DNA of 49,442 nt from Gallionellaceae bacterium (GCA_003445795.1 DMCN01000008.1:14508-63949), one strand, 5' to 3'. Counted from the stretch's first letter, positions 24,046 through 31,482 are shown. A program made the numbers and translations. The notes: generated by a model not told the origin, from the sequence alone.

Positions 24046-24912
24046 ATGATGAAAACGCTCACCTGTCCCGCGCCCGCCAAACTTAACCTGTTCCTGCATG
24101 TGGTCGGACGCCGTGCCGACGGTTATCACCTGCTGCAGACCCTGTTCCGCTTCATCGATCTTGACGACACCCTGCATTTCACCCTGCGCAGCGACGGCGA
24201 GGTGCGCCGCGTCAACGCGCTGGACGGCGTGCCGCCGGAGCAGGACCTGTGCGTGCGCGCCGCGCGCCTGTTGCAACAGGAGACGGGCTGCAAACTGGGG
24301 GTGGATATCGCGCTGGAGAAACGCATCCCCATGGGCGGCGGTCTGGGCGGCGGTAGCTCGGACGCTGCCACCACCCTGCTGGCGCTGAACCGCCTGTGGG
24401 AACTGGGTTTGTCGCGCCAACGGCTGATGCAGCTGGGGCTAAGCCTGGGGGCCGATGTGCCGGTGTTCGTGTACGGCGAGAACGCCTTTGCCGAAGGGGT
24501 CGGCGAGCAGTTGCAGTCCTATCCTCTGGCCGAGGCCTGGTATGTGGTCTTGTGCCCGCCGGTGCATGTGCCGACGGCCACGATATTCACCCATCCCGAA
24601 TTGACACGGGATACGATTTCGATGACAATGCGCGCCCTTCCGAAGGGGCATGATTTTCGGGCATGTCGGCAACCGGGTCTGAACAACGATCTGCAGGCCG
24701 TGGCCTGCAAGTTATACCCCGAAGTGGCTGAACATCTGGCGTGGCTGGCGCGATTTGCGCCTTCGCTGATGACCGGTTCCGGCGCATGCGTTTTCGCCGA
24801 GTTCGCCACGGAAGCAGAAGCAAATACGGTATTGCAGCAGTTGCCGGCCCAAATGCGCGGATTCGTCGCGCGCGGTCTGCAACACCACCCCCTGCGGGAT
24901 TTCGCTGCATAG
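24046..24912 (+). CDS. ispE: 4-diphosphocytidyl-2-C-methyl-D-erythritol kinase
   Basis: IspE phosphorylates CDP-methylerythritol in the MEP pathway of isoprenoid synthesis. It is a GHMP kinase, and all three motifs are seen: CPAPAKLNLFLHVVGRRADGYH at the N-terminus, the ATP loop PMGGGLGGGSSDAA, and SLMTGSGACVF near the C-terminus. The length of 288 residues is normal. The start may be the ATG at 24046 or the adjacent one at 24049. The 33 bases before it hold no clear ribosome site. It is followed after seven bases by tRNA-Gln. Confidence 0.97.
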   Translation: MMKTLTCPAPAKLNLFLHVVGRRADGYHLLQTLFRFIDLDDTLHFTLRSDGEVRRVNALDGVPPEQDLCVRAARLLQQETGCKLGVDIALEKRIPMGGGLGGGSSDAATTLLALNRLWELGLSRQRLMQLGLSLGADVPVFVYGENAFAEGVGEQLQSYPLAEAWYVVLCPPVHVPTATIFTHPELTRDTISMTMRALPKGHDFRACRQPGLNNDLQAVACKLYPEVAEHLAWLARFAPSLMTGSGACVFAEFATEAEANTVLQQLPAQMRGFVARGLQHHPLRDFAA

Positions 24913-24919
24913 AGTTTAT

Positions 24920-24994
24920 TGGGGAGTCGCCAAGTGGTAAGGCATCGGATTTTGATTCCGACATTCGTAGGTTCGATCCCTACCTCCCCAGCCA
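24920..24994 (+). tRNA. tRNA-Gln (anticodon UUG)
   Basis: A 75-base tRNA with the acceptor arm TGGGGAG/CTCCCCA, an anticodon stem TCGGA/TCCGA around the loop TTTTGAT with TTG as anticodon (24952-24954), a T loop GTTCGATCC, discriminator G and encoded CCA (24992-24994). It reads CAA and probably CAG codons. It sits between ispE and prs, its usual betaproteobacterial place. Confidence 0.97.
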
Positions 24995-25000
24995 ATCCTG

Positions 25001-25026
25001 ATGGGCGTTCACGCCCATTTTAATTT
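25001..25026 (+). terminator. Hairpin with T-rich tail between tRNA-Gln and prs
   Basis: ATGGGCG (25001-25007) pairs with CGCCCAT (25012-25018) around TTCA, followed by TTTTAATTTT. It looks like an intrinsic terminator or attenuator at the tRNA end, 12 bases before the prs start, so prs transcription would need read-through or its own regulation. Confidence 0.7.
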
Positions 25027-25038
25027 TGCGAGGTGACC

Positions 25039-25986
25039 ATGTCCGGCGACATGATGGTTTTCACCGGTAACGCCAATCCCAAACTCGCGCAAGACGTGGC
25101 GAAGCGTCTGCACATCCATCTCGGGCGTGCGACGGTGGGGCGTTTCTCCGACGGCGAAGTGATGGTCGAGATCCTCGAACATGTGCGCGGCAAGGACGTG
25201 TTCGTGCTGCAATCCACCTGCGCGCCAACCAACGACACCCTGATGGAAGTGATGGTGATGGTGGACGCGCTCAAGCGCGCTTCCGCCGGCCGCATCACCG
25301 CCGCGATGCCGTATTTCGGTTATGCGCGTCAGGATCGCCGTCCGCGTTCCGCGCGCGTCGCGATCACCGCCAAGGTGGTGGCCGACATGCTGACCGGCGC
25401 CGGCGTCGACCGTTTGCTGACCATGGACCTGCACTCCGACCAGATCCAGGGTTTCTTCGATATCCCGGTGGACAACATCTATGCCGCCCCCATCCTGTTA
25501 TCGGATGTGTGGAAACAGAATTACAGCAACCTGATCGTGGTTTCGCCGGACGTGGGCGGTGTGGTGCGCGCGCGCGCGCTGGCCAAGCGTCTGGAATCGG
25601 ATCTGGCCATCATCGACAAGCGCCGTCCCAAACCGAACGTGGCCAAGGTGATGAACATCATCGGCGACGTCGCCGGACGCACCTGCATCATCATGGACGA
25701 CATGGTGGATACCGCCAACACCCTGTGTGAAGCGGCCAATGCATTGAAGGAAAAGGGCGCCGAGCGCGTGATCGCCTACTGTACGCACGGCGTGCTGTCC
25801 GGCCCGGCGATCGAGCGACTGGAGAAGTCGGCCATCGACGAGCTGGTGGTCACCGACACCATTCCCTTGCGCGAGGAAGCGCGCAACTGCAAGCGTATCC
25901 GCCAGCTCAGCGCGGCGGAGCTGCTGGCCGAGACGATGCGCCGCATCAATGCGGAAGAGTCGGTCAGCTCGCTGTTCATGGACTAG
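25039..25986 (+). CDS. prs: Ribose-phosphate pyrophosphokinase
   Basis: Prs makes PRPP from ribose 5-phosphate and ATP for purine, pyrimidine, NAD, histidine and tryptophan synthesis. The 315-residue protein has the conserved MMVFTGNANPKLA start, GRFSDGEVMVEI, the catalytic loop YARQDRRPRSARVAI, the metal-binding DLHSDQIQGFFDIPVDN and the PRPP motif IIMDDMVDTANTL. The ATG at 25039 follows GAGG at a good distance. A GTG two codons earlier is in frame and less likely. It lies between tRNA-Gln and rplY as in other betaproteobacteria. Confidence 0.97.
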   Translation: MSGDMMVFTGNANPKLAQDVAKRLHIHLGRATVGRFSDGEVMVEILEHVRGKDVFVLQSTCAPTNDTLMEVMVMVDALKRASAGRITAAMPYFGYARQDRRPRSARVAITAKVVADMLTGAGVDRLLTMDLHSDQIQGFFDIPVDNIYAAPILLSDVWKQNYSNLIVVSPDVGGVVRARALAKRLESDLAIIDKRRPKPNVAKVMNIIGDVAGRTCIIMDDMVDTANTLCEAANALKEKGAERVIAYCTHGVLSGPAIERLEKSAIDELVVTDTIPLREEARNCKRIRQLSAAELLAETMRRINAEESVSSLFMD

Positions 25987-26022
25987 AAATTCGCGGTGAT
26001 CATTTCGGTCATCGCACAACCC

Positions 26023-26048
26023 GAAGCTCACTGGTCGCGGAGAGCTTC
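26023..26048 (+). promoter_or_regulatory. Leader hairpin upstream of rplY
   Basis: GAAGCTC (26023-26029) and GAGCTTC (26042-26048) form a perfect 7-bp stem with a 12-base loop in the 82-base gap before rplY. A ribosome site GGAGAAG follows. It may simply stabilise the leader. Confidence 0.35.
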
Positions 26049-26068
26049 ATTAGAAGTGGAGAAGTAAA

Positions 26069-26731
26069 ATGGCAATCGAAATCGCAGCAACAACACGCCA
26101 AGTGCAAGGAACGGGTGCGAGCCGCCGTCTGCGCAAGGCGAATCGCGTCCCCGGCATCGTTTACGGTTCCGGCGAGGCGACCATGATCGAACTCGATCAC
26201 AACACACTGTACTACGCACTGCGCAACGAAGCGTTCCACGCTTCCATCCTGTCGCTGGACCTGGACGGCAAGAAACAATCCGTCCTGCTGCGCGACTTCC
26301 ACATGCACCCGTTCCGCCAGCAAGTCCAGCATATCGACTTCCAGCGCGTCGATGCGAAGAAGAAGATCCACATGAAGGTGCCGTTGCACTTCCTGAACGC
26401 CGAAGTATCTCCCGGCGTGAAGACCGGCGGCGGCATCATCAGCCATGTGCTGAACGATCTGGAGATCGCTTGCTTGCCGGCCGATCTGCCCAAGGCTATC
26501 GAAGTGGATCTGGCGAATCTGGATCTGGGTCACTCCATCCACGTGTCCGACGTCAAGCTGCCCAAGGGTGTTGAAGTCGCCGGCCACCACCACGCCAGCG
26601 ATGCTGTGGCGACGGTCACCGTGCCGCGCGGTCACGTTGAAGCCGCCGCAGAAGCTGCTGCCTCGGCAGATGCAGCCGCAGCATCTGCCGCTGCAGCCGC
26701 ACCTGCAGCCGCACCTGCAGCCAAGAAGTAA
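26069..26731 (+). CDS. rplY: 50S ribosomal protein L25, long (Ctc) form
   Basis: L25 binds 5S rRNA in the large subunit. This 220-residue version has the N-terminal 5S-binding domain (about 4-93, with GTGASRRLRKANRVPGIVYG and HMHPFRQQVQHIDFQRV) plus the second TL5/Ctc domain (about 98-185). The tail from residue 190 is almost only Ala, with some Pro and Glu, ending AAKK. It is partly encoded by a 12-bp tandem repeat. The shorter E. coli L25 has only the first domain. A strong terminator follows. Confidence 0.97.
   Translation: MAIEIAATTRQVQGTGASRRLRKANRVPGIVYGSGEATMIELDHNTLYYALRNEAFHASILSLDLDGKKQSVLLRDFHMHPFRQQVQHIDFQRVDAKKKIHMKVPLHFLNAEVSPGVKTGGGIISHVLNDLEIACLPADLPKAIEVDLANLDLGHSIHVSDVKLPKGVEVAGHHHASDAVATVTVPRGHVEAAAEAAASADAAAASAAAAAPAAAPAAKK
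26691..26722. repeat. 12-bp tandem repeat coding the Ala/Pro tail of L25
   Basis: The unit CTGCAGCCGCAC occurs at 26691-26702 and 26703-26714, with eight more bases at 26715-26722. Since 12 is a multiple of 3, copy-number changes would lengthen or shorten the tail without a frameshift. Confidence 0.8.
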
Positions 26732-26746
26732 ACAGCATCAGGAACG

Positions 26747-26784
26747 ACCCGCCATGCCATCTAACGGTGCATGGCGGGTTTTTT
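26747..26784 (+). terminator. Strong intrinsic terminator between rplY and pth
   Basis: A perfect 11-bp stem, ACCCGCCATGC (26747-26757) and GCATGGCGGGT (26769-26779), with an 11-base loop, ends in a run of six T (26779-26784). It ends five bases before the pth ATG and so occupies the place where the pth ribosome site should be. Confidence 0.88.
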
Positions 26785-26788
26785 CATT

Positions 26789-27367
26789 ATGAGCGAACCA
26801 TTCAAACTGATTGTCGGTCTGGGTAATCCGGGCAGGGAATACGAAACCACGCGCCACAATGCCGGGTTCTGGTGGGTGGATGAGTTGGCGCGTTTGAATA
26901 ATGCGAATTTCAAGGCCGACAGCAAGTTCCACGGACTGATCGCCAAAGCCAATCTGCACGGTCATGAAGTACACCTGCTCAAGCCGCAGACCTTCATGAA
27001 TGTAAGCGGCCGGTCGGTCGGCGCGGTGGCACAGTTCTACAAGATCGAGCCGGCGCAGATACTGGTGGTGCACGATGAACTCGATCTGCCGCCGGGCAGC
27101 GCCAAACTCAAACTGGGCGGCGGCCACGGCGGACATAACGGGCTGAAGGACATCATCGCGCATCTGGGTACGAAAGATTTCTGGCGCCTGCGCGTCGGCA
27201 TCGGTCATCCCGGCGACCGCGCGGAAGTGGTGAACTACGTACTCAATGCGCCGCGCAAGGAAGAGCAAGTATTGATCGACGAGTCGCTGCAGCGTGCACA
27301 GGATGTCGCGGCACTGATCATCGAAGGCAAGCTGGAAGCGGCGATGCTGAAGCTGCACAGCAACTAA
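26789..27367 (+). CDS. pth: Peptidyl-tRNA hydrolase
   Basis: Pth frees tRNA from peptidyl-tRNA that has dropped off ribosomes. The 192 residues contain the family motifs LIVGLGNPGREYETTRHNAGFW (with the catalytic His), LLKPQTFMNVSG, ILVVHDELDLPPG, GGGHGGHNGLKDI and WRLRVGIGHP. The ATG at 26789 (MSEPFKLIV) gives the normal N-terminus. The frame has another ATG at 26771 inside the terminator stem. No Shine-Dalgarno is visible before 26789 because a terminator hairpin and T-run fill that space. Confidence 0.97.
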   Translation: MSEPFKLIVGLGNPGREYETTRHNAGFWWVDELARLNNANFKADSKFHGLIAKANLHGHEVHLLKPQTFMNVSGRSVGAVAQFYKIEPAQILVVHDELDLPPGSAKLKLGGGHGGHNGLKDIIAHLGTKDFWRLRVGIGHPGDRAEVVNYVLNAPRKEEQVLIDESLQRAQDVAALIIEGKLEAAMLKLHSN

Positions 27368-27381
27368 CCAAGGAAACAACC

Positions 27382-28473
27382 ATGAGTCTCAAATGCGGTA
27401 TCGTCGGTCTCCCCAACGTGGGTAAATCCACGCTGTTCAACGCGCTCACCAAGGCGGGCATCGCGGCGGAGAACTACCCTTTCTGCACCATCGAGCCCAA
27501 CGTCGGCATCGTCGAGGTGCCCGATCCGCGCATGGACGAACTGGCCAAGATCGTCAAACCGCAGCGCATGCAGCCCGCCATCGTCGAGTTCGTCGATATC
27601 GCGGGTCTGGTCGCGGGCGCTTCCAAGGGGGAAGGTCTGGGCAACCAGTTCCTCGCCAACATTCGCGAGACCGATGCCATCGTCAACGTCGTGCGTTGCT
27701 TCGACGATGCCAACGTCGTTCACGTCGCGGGCAAGGTCGATCCGCTCTCCGACATCGAAGTCATCCTCACCGAGCTGGCGCTGGCCGACCTCGCCGTGGT
27801 CGAGCGTACCATCCAGCGCGATGGCAAGAAAGCCAAGTCCGGCGACAAGGACGCACAGAAGCTGGTGGCCGTGCTGGAAAAACTGCTGCCGCACCTGAAC
27901 GAAGGCAAGCCCGCGCGTACTTTCAATCTGAGCGATGACGACAAGGTCATCATCAAGCCGCTGTGTCTGCTCACCGTCAAACCGGCGATGTATGTCGGCA
28001 ACGTGCTGGAAGACGGCTTCGAGAACAACCCGCATCTGGACAAATTGCGCGAGCACGCAGCGAAAGAAGGCGCCCCCGTCGTCGCGCTGTGCGCCAAGAT
28101 CGAAGCCGAACTGGCCGACCTCGAAGATGCAGACAAGCGCGAGTTCCTCGCCGATCTCGGTCTGGACGAACCCGGTCTGAACAAACTGATCCGCACGGGC
28201 TACGACCTGCTCGGCTTGCAAACCTATTTCACCGCAGGCGTGAAGGAAGTGCGCGCCTGGACCATCCACAAGGGCGACACCGCACCGCAAGCGGCCGGCG
28301 TGATCCACACTGACTTCGAAAAAGGTTTCATCCGCGCGCAAACTATCGCCTTCGCCGACTTCATCGCCTGCGGCGGCGAAGCGGGCGCCAAGGAGAAGGG
28401 CAAGATGCGTGTCGAGGGAAAAGAGTACGTCGTACAGGACGGCGACGTGATGAACTTCCTGTTTAACGTCTAA
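27382..28473 (+). CDS. ychF: Ribosome-binding ATPase YchF (Obg family)
   Basis: YchF is an Obg-related P-loop ATPase that binds ribosomes and takes part in translation and oxidative-stress control. The 363-residue protein begins with GIVGLPNVGKSTLFNALT (P-loop), then has switch stretch FVDIAGLVAGASKGEGLGN, the TGS domain near the end with TYFTAGVKEVRAWTIHKGDTAPQAAGVIHTDFEKGFIRAQ split over the C-terminal third, and VQDGDVMNFLFNV at the end. AAGGAAA precedes the ATG. pth-ychF order is common in proteobacteria. The gene meets the NAD-kinase-like gene tail to tail, with a hairpin between. Confidence 0.97.
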   Translation: MSLKCGIVGLPNVGKSTLFNALTKAGIAAENYPFCTIEPNVGIVEVPDPRMDELAKIVKPQRMQPAIVEFVDIAGLVAGASKGEGLGNQFLANIRETDAIVNVVRCFDDANVVHVAGKVDPLSDIEVILTELALADLAVVERTIQRDGKKAKSGDKDAQKLVAVLEKLLPHLNEGKPARTFNLSDDDKVIIKPLCLLTVKPAMYVGNVLEDGFENNPHLDKLREHAAKEGAPVVALCAKIEAELADLEDADKREFLADLGLDEPGLNKLIRTGYDLLGLQTYFTAGVKEVRAWTIHKGDTAPQAAGVIHTDFEKGFIRAQTIAFADFIACGGEAGAKEKGKMRVEGKEYVVQDGDVMNFLFNV

Positions 28474-28481
28474 TTGCAGAA

Positions 28482-28525
28482 TTGACTGCCATGCGGGGCA
28501 TCACGCTCATCCGCATGGTTGTCAA
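28482..28525. terminator. Inverted repeat between convergent ychF and NAD-kinase-like genes
   Basis: TTGAC-TG-CCATGCGG (28482-28496) pairs with CCGCATGG-TT-GTCAA (28511-28525), leaving only a two-base mismatch and a 14-base loop. It spans the whole gap and overlaps the stop of the minus-strand gene. No long T-run follows on either side. A bidirectional transcription stop is the likeliest role. Confidence 0.55.
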
Positions 28526-29457
28526 ATCACCAGTCTTCCCTCGCGCTCGGCAACGCTGATCAGCGCTTTTGCGCCCGAGTTGAATTCGAGGAAATCCGCT
28601 TCTATCCCGTCGCTGAAAATCACGCCATGCTCCGGCATCATGGATGAGATGGTCAATGGTGTCCGAATATCGGTATCGCCAAAGATCAACTTGGCCTCGG
28701 ATGCCTTGCTTGGAAATGGCTCGCGTACGGCAAAACGCAGTTTCTTTGCATCCCACGGCATGGGCGAGTATTCGAACTTGGTATCTCTGTGAAGGAGGCC
28801 AGATACAACCCCCAGCGACCCGGTCACGACGCTCTTCATCCACCCGGTTGAGCCGACCCCGGTCGATATGATGATTCCGCTGGAAGATTGGACCTCTTTG
28901 TGTAATCCCAGCTGTATCTCGTATCTGGCGGATGTGTGCGATCTTGGGCCGATGAAAAGGTCATTCACAGCATAGAGCGATTGGTTGTCGGCGAGAGTCG
29001 CTTTCGCCATAGTGACCAGTTTGAATTGCCGCTGGTCTCTCAGCGTGTCCTGCAATACCAAGCCCAGGTCGCGCGGCTCGAATGGAAGCAGTACGCCGTC
29101 GTACCGATATGTGTCCGGATTGAGGCCGATCAGTGGTTGTCCATCCAGATACTTGATCGTGTTGGCGACCAAGCCATCCTGGCCGAGTGTCGCCACGACA
29201 TCGTCGGGCGCGAACAGGAAATTCGGCAAAAATGCACGATCGATGATCTGGTAGCGTCCGTGAGCTTCCAAGATCTCCACAGTTTCTCTGCGGGCGCGCA
29301 CATAGTTCTCGTTCTCCTTCAAATAATCACCAAAGTCCGCACCGAGATGCTCGATGTAGAACTTGGCCTGGGCGAGGGTGTGGAAGCGCAGCAACAGTTC
29401 CTCCAGTCTGGTCCTGCGCGTCACCAGCACCACTTTGCGATCAGCTTGCGCGTCCAT
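28522..29457 (-). CDS. Divergent NAD(+)-kinase-like protein
   Basis: A 311-residue protein resembling the ATP-NAD kinase fold but clearly divergent. The ATP-binding GGDG of NAD kinases reads GQDG (92-95) in VVATLGQDGLVANT. VNDLFIG (164-170) fits the NE/ND substrate region, and STGVGSTGW (198-206) fits the diphosphate-binding TPTGSTAY region. The N-terminal 75 residues are helical and charged and are unlike housekeeping NadK. It may phosphorylate NAD or another nucleotide, or only bind one. Its start lies 17 bases inside the end of the SPFH gene, so both come from one transcript. That transcript starts opposite an NrtR-type regulator of NAD metabolism, which supports a link to NAD. Confidence 0.85.
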   Translation of the reverse strand: MDAQADRKVVLVTRRTRLEELLLRFHTLAQAKFYIEHLGADFGDYLKENENYVRARRETVEILEAHGRYQIIDRAFLPNFLFAPDDVVATLGQDGLVANTIKYLDGQPLIGLNPDTYRYDGVLLPFEPRDLGLVLQDTLRDQRQFKLVTMAKATLADNQSLYAVNDLFIGPRSHTSARYEIQLGLHKEVQSSSGIIISTGVGSTGWMKSVVTGSLGVVSGLLHRDTKFEYSPMPWDAKKLRFAVREPFPSKASEAKLIFGDTDIRTPLTISSMMPEHGVIFSDGIEADFLEFNSGAKALISVAEREGRLVI

Positions 29458-30487
29458 TTCCCGCCTCCGTTACGTTGGGCTTGTTAAGCAATGTCTGCAG
29501 CAAATCCGGCGAGATATTGAATTGGCCGATCTTGTCAGCGTGTTCGGCGATGCCTACGAAAGCCTGCGCGATCAATTGCGCCGGTTGCATGCCGACAGCT
29601 GCAAGTGCCTGCACGACGCGCGGATCGGTCTTTTCCAATGCCTGCATGACTGCGGCTACGCGATGTGCCTCGGCTTCCGCGAGCATCTTGGTATTTTCCG
29701 CATTCTTGGCCACGAATGATTTGCGCTTTTCCTCCAGGGCGATATCGGCATCCATCTCCAGATCGCGTAATTCCTGTTTCTTGCGGCGGATACTGGCCTC
29801 CGCCTCCATCTGTGTTTCGCGGATGGTGCGTTTCTTTTGTTCGACGGCCACTTCGGTGTCCAACTCGCTTTCCCGGATGACGCGCTCGTTCTCGAGCGCC
29901 GCGTTGCGCCGGACGAATATCGCATCGTCGGAAGAGCGCAGGATGGCTTCACGGGCTTCCGCTTCCAGTGCGCGCGCTGTTTCGGGAGTGGGTTTGATGG
30001 CCAATACCGAAACAGACTGGATCTCCAGCCCGAGTGCCTGTATCTCCGGGTGTTGGCCCAACTCCGTGCTGATCTCCGCTGCCAACTGATCAGAAGCCAA
30101 TAGCGCTTCTTTGAGCGTGATCGACTTGATCGATTTTTGCGCCAGAACCTCGACGGCGGTCAACACGCGCAAGCGGAGTTTTTCGGGGTCGTCCGATTCA
30201 TAGTTGCGACCGTCTGCCCGGAGTGCGAAATTGAGCATATTGGCGGTCTTGGTCGGATCACTGATGCGAAACGCAAGCTGCCCCTGGATGGTGACCGACT
30301 GAAAGTCGGAAGTGACTTGCTGGAAGATGAAAGACTCGTCGCGGCTGGCAGCCGGGATGGCGACCAGCGTGGTAGTCGGGGCAAAGTAGAAAAAGGAAAG
30401 ACCGGTGCCTGAACGGACGATTTTTCCAGCCCTGTATTCGATCAGGTAAGTGGTCGGCTGTGATTTGATGAACCGTATTCCTAACAT
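29441..30487 (-). CDS. SPFH/band-7 domain protein
   Basis: A 348-residue member of the stomatin/prohibitin/flotillin superfamily, which forms membrane-bound rings or scaffolds and often works with proteases. The SPFH domain covers about residues 5-180 (GTGLSFFYFAPTTTLVAIP and VTIQGQLAFRISDPTK are typical). A highly charged coiled-coil (about 205-280, many Glu, Arg and Lys) follows, then a C-terminal helical part with DPRVVQALAAVGMQPAQLIAQAF. No clear N-terminal membrane helix is seen, so attachment may be peripheral. GGAGGT (30492-30497) fixes the start at 30487 rather than 30499. It overlaps the NAD-kinase-like gene, and its promoter carries two palindromic operators. Confidence 0.9.
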   Translation of the reverse strand: MLGIRFIKSQPTTYLIEYRAGKIVRSGTGLSFFYFAPTTTLVAIPAASRDESFIFQQVTSDFQSVTIQGQLAFRISDPTKTANMLNFALRADGRNYESDDPEKLRLRVLTAVEVLAQKSIKSITLKEALLASDQLAAEISTELGQHPEIQALGLEIQSVSVLAIKPTPETARALEAEAREAILRSSDDAIFVRRNAALENERVIRESELDTEVAVEQKKRTIRETQMEAEASIRRKKQELRDLEMDADIALEEKRKSFVAKNAENTKMLAEAEAHRVAAVMQALEKTDPRVVQALAAVGMQPAQLIAQAFVGIAEHADKIGQFNISPDLLQTLLNKPNVTEAGNGRAS

Positions 30488-30509
30488 GGCAACCTCCATT
30501 TGGTTGGTT

Positions 30510-30534
30510 ACTTAGTTCTCTAGTACCACTAAGT
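30510..30534. promoter_or_regulatory. Palindromic operator 1
   Basis: ACTTAGT (30510-30516) and ACTAAGT (30528-30534) are perfect inverted arms around 11 bases. The inner form TTAGT-N11-ACTAA is the same as operator 2, and ten of the remaining 21-bp core positions also agree or nearly agree (AGTA and CA are shared). It lies downstream of the predicted SPFH promoter start. Confidence 0.72.
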
Positions 30535-30554
30535 TAGTTGCACAGTAGCACTAA
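30534..30554. promoter_or_regulatory. Palindromic operator 2
   Basis: TTAGT (30534-30538) and ACTAA (30550-30554) flank 11 bases that include AGTA in the same place as in operator 1. The centres of the two operators (30522 and 30544) are 22 bases apart, two helical turns. This copy covers the predicted -10 box of the SPFH promoter. The likely binder is the NrtR-type protein encoded beside it. Confidence 0.72.
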
Positions 30555-30571
30555 TTAAATTACGCTGTCAA
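30542..30571 (-). promoter_or_regulatory. Predicted promoter of the SPFH/NAD-kinase-like operon
   Basis: On the minus strand a perfect TTGACA (30571-30566) is followed after 18 bases by TACTGT (30547-30542), a weak -10 box lying inside operator 2. Start of transcription would be near 30535, at the junction of the two operators. A strong -35 with an operator over the -10 is what a repressed promoter would look like. Confidence 0.6.
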
Positions 30572-30604
30572 CACTTCAACTGAAAACGGCGTTAGCGAGC
30601 AGAG

Positions 30605-31327
30605 ATGAAACAGGAAAATTCGATTCAGAACAAAAAGATACTCCCTGAAGCAAGGCCGCTCACCTCGGTGGATGTGGTGATCTTTACTGTGCTGGATGAT
30701 CGACTGAATGTCTTGCTGGTGATTCGTCCGAACACGACCGAGGAGCCATTTGCGGGCATGCAGGCGCTGCCGGGAGGATTCGTCAATGTGGAAAGTGACG
30801 CCGATCTTGAAAGTTGTGCCTTGAGGAAGTTGCACCAGAAGACAGGTGTTAAAACCCCGTATCTTGAACAAGTGGGAAGCTGGGGAGGAAAGGCGCGAGA
30901 TCCGCGCGGTTGGTCCGCAACACATGTCTACTTTTCCCTGATTCCGCCTCCCGACCGGCTTGGAGAGGGGGCGGTCTGGTTGCCAATCGGAGAGCATGGC
31001 ATCAAGACCAGACTGGCATTCGATCACAACGTCCTGCTGGAGGCTGCGTTGCAGCGCCTGCGCAGCAAGGTCGAATACACTTCCCTGCCGGCATTCCTGC
31101 TACCGGATGAGTTCACCCTGTCGGAATTGCAGCAGATGTATGAGGTGATACTGGAGCGGCCGCTGGAAAAGAGTGCGTTCCGGACCAGAGTGTTCGCAGC
31201 CGATCTGGTGAAACCGGTCAACAAGATACGCACCGGCAACAACAGACCTGCCCAGCTATACAGGCTGAAGCACCCGCGCAAGGCAGTCTTTTTCCCTCGA
31301 ACGTTTAGCCCCAGAAAAAGCGATTAG
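30605..31327 (+). CDS. nrtR: NrtR-type Nudix transcriptional regulator
   Basis: A 240-residue protein with an N-terminal Nudix domain and a C-terminal winged-helix domain, the layout of NrtR repressors, which sense ADP-ribose and control NAD synthesis and salvage. The Nudix box (57-82) has the NrtR-type insertion, and the catalytic REUxEExG pattern reads RKLHQKTG (74-81), with Lys75, Gln78 and Lys79 in place of the three Glu. It therefore should bind but not hydrolyse its ligand. FTLSELQQMYEVILERPLEK with AFRTRVF after it matches the wing region. It is divergent from the SPFH/NAD-kinase-like operon, with two palindromes in between, so self-regulation is likely. The symbol rests on family layout, not on a proven target. 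Confidence 0.85.
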   Translation: MKQENSIQNKKILPEARPLTSVDVVIFTVLDDRLNVLLVIRPNTTEEPFAGMQALPGGFVNVESDADLESCALRKLHQKTGVKTPYLEQVGSWGGKARDPRGWSATHVYFSLIPPPDRLGEGAVWLPIGEHGIKTRLAFDHNVLLEAALQRLRSKVEYTSLPAFLLPDEFTLSELQQMYEVILERPLEKSAFRTRVFAADLVKPVNKIRTGNNRPAQLYRLKHPRKAVFFPRTFSPRKSD

Positions 31328-31482
31328 GGTCCGTCGCGCATGGTTTGCTGTTACACTGCGCGCCGCAACATCGTTTCAGTCTAGTTGTTGCCGCCGATTC
31401 CGGTACGTAATACCCACCTCATTCAGCCTCAGACTGGCGCTCACACAGGGCGACAGGCCGTTTGTATTAAGAAAGAAACAAA

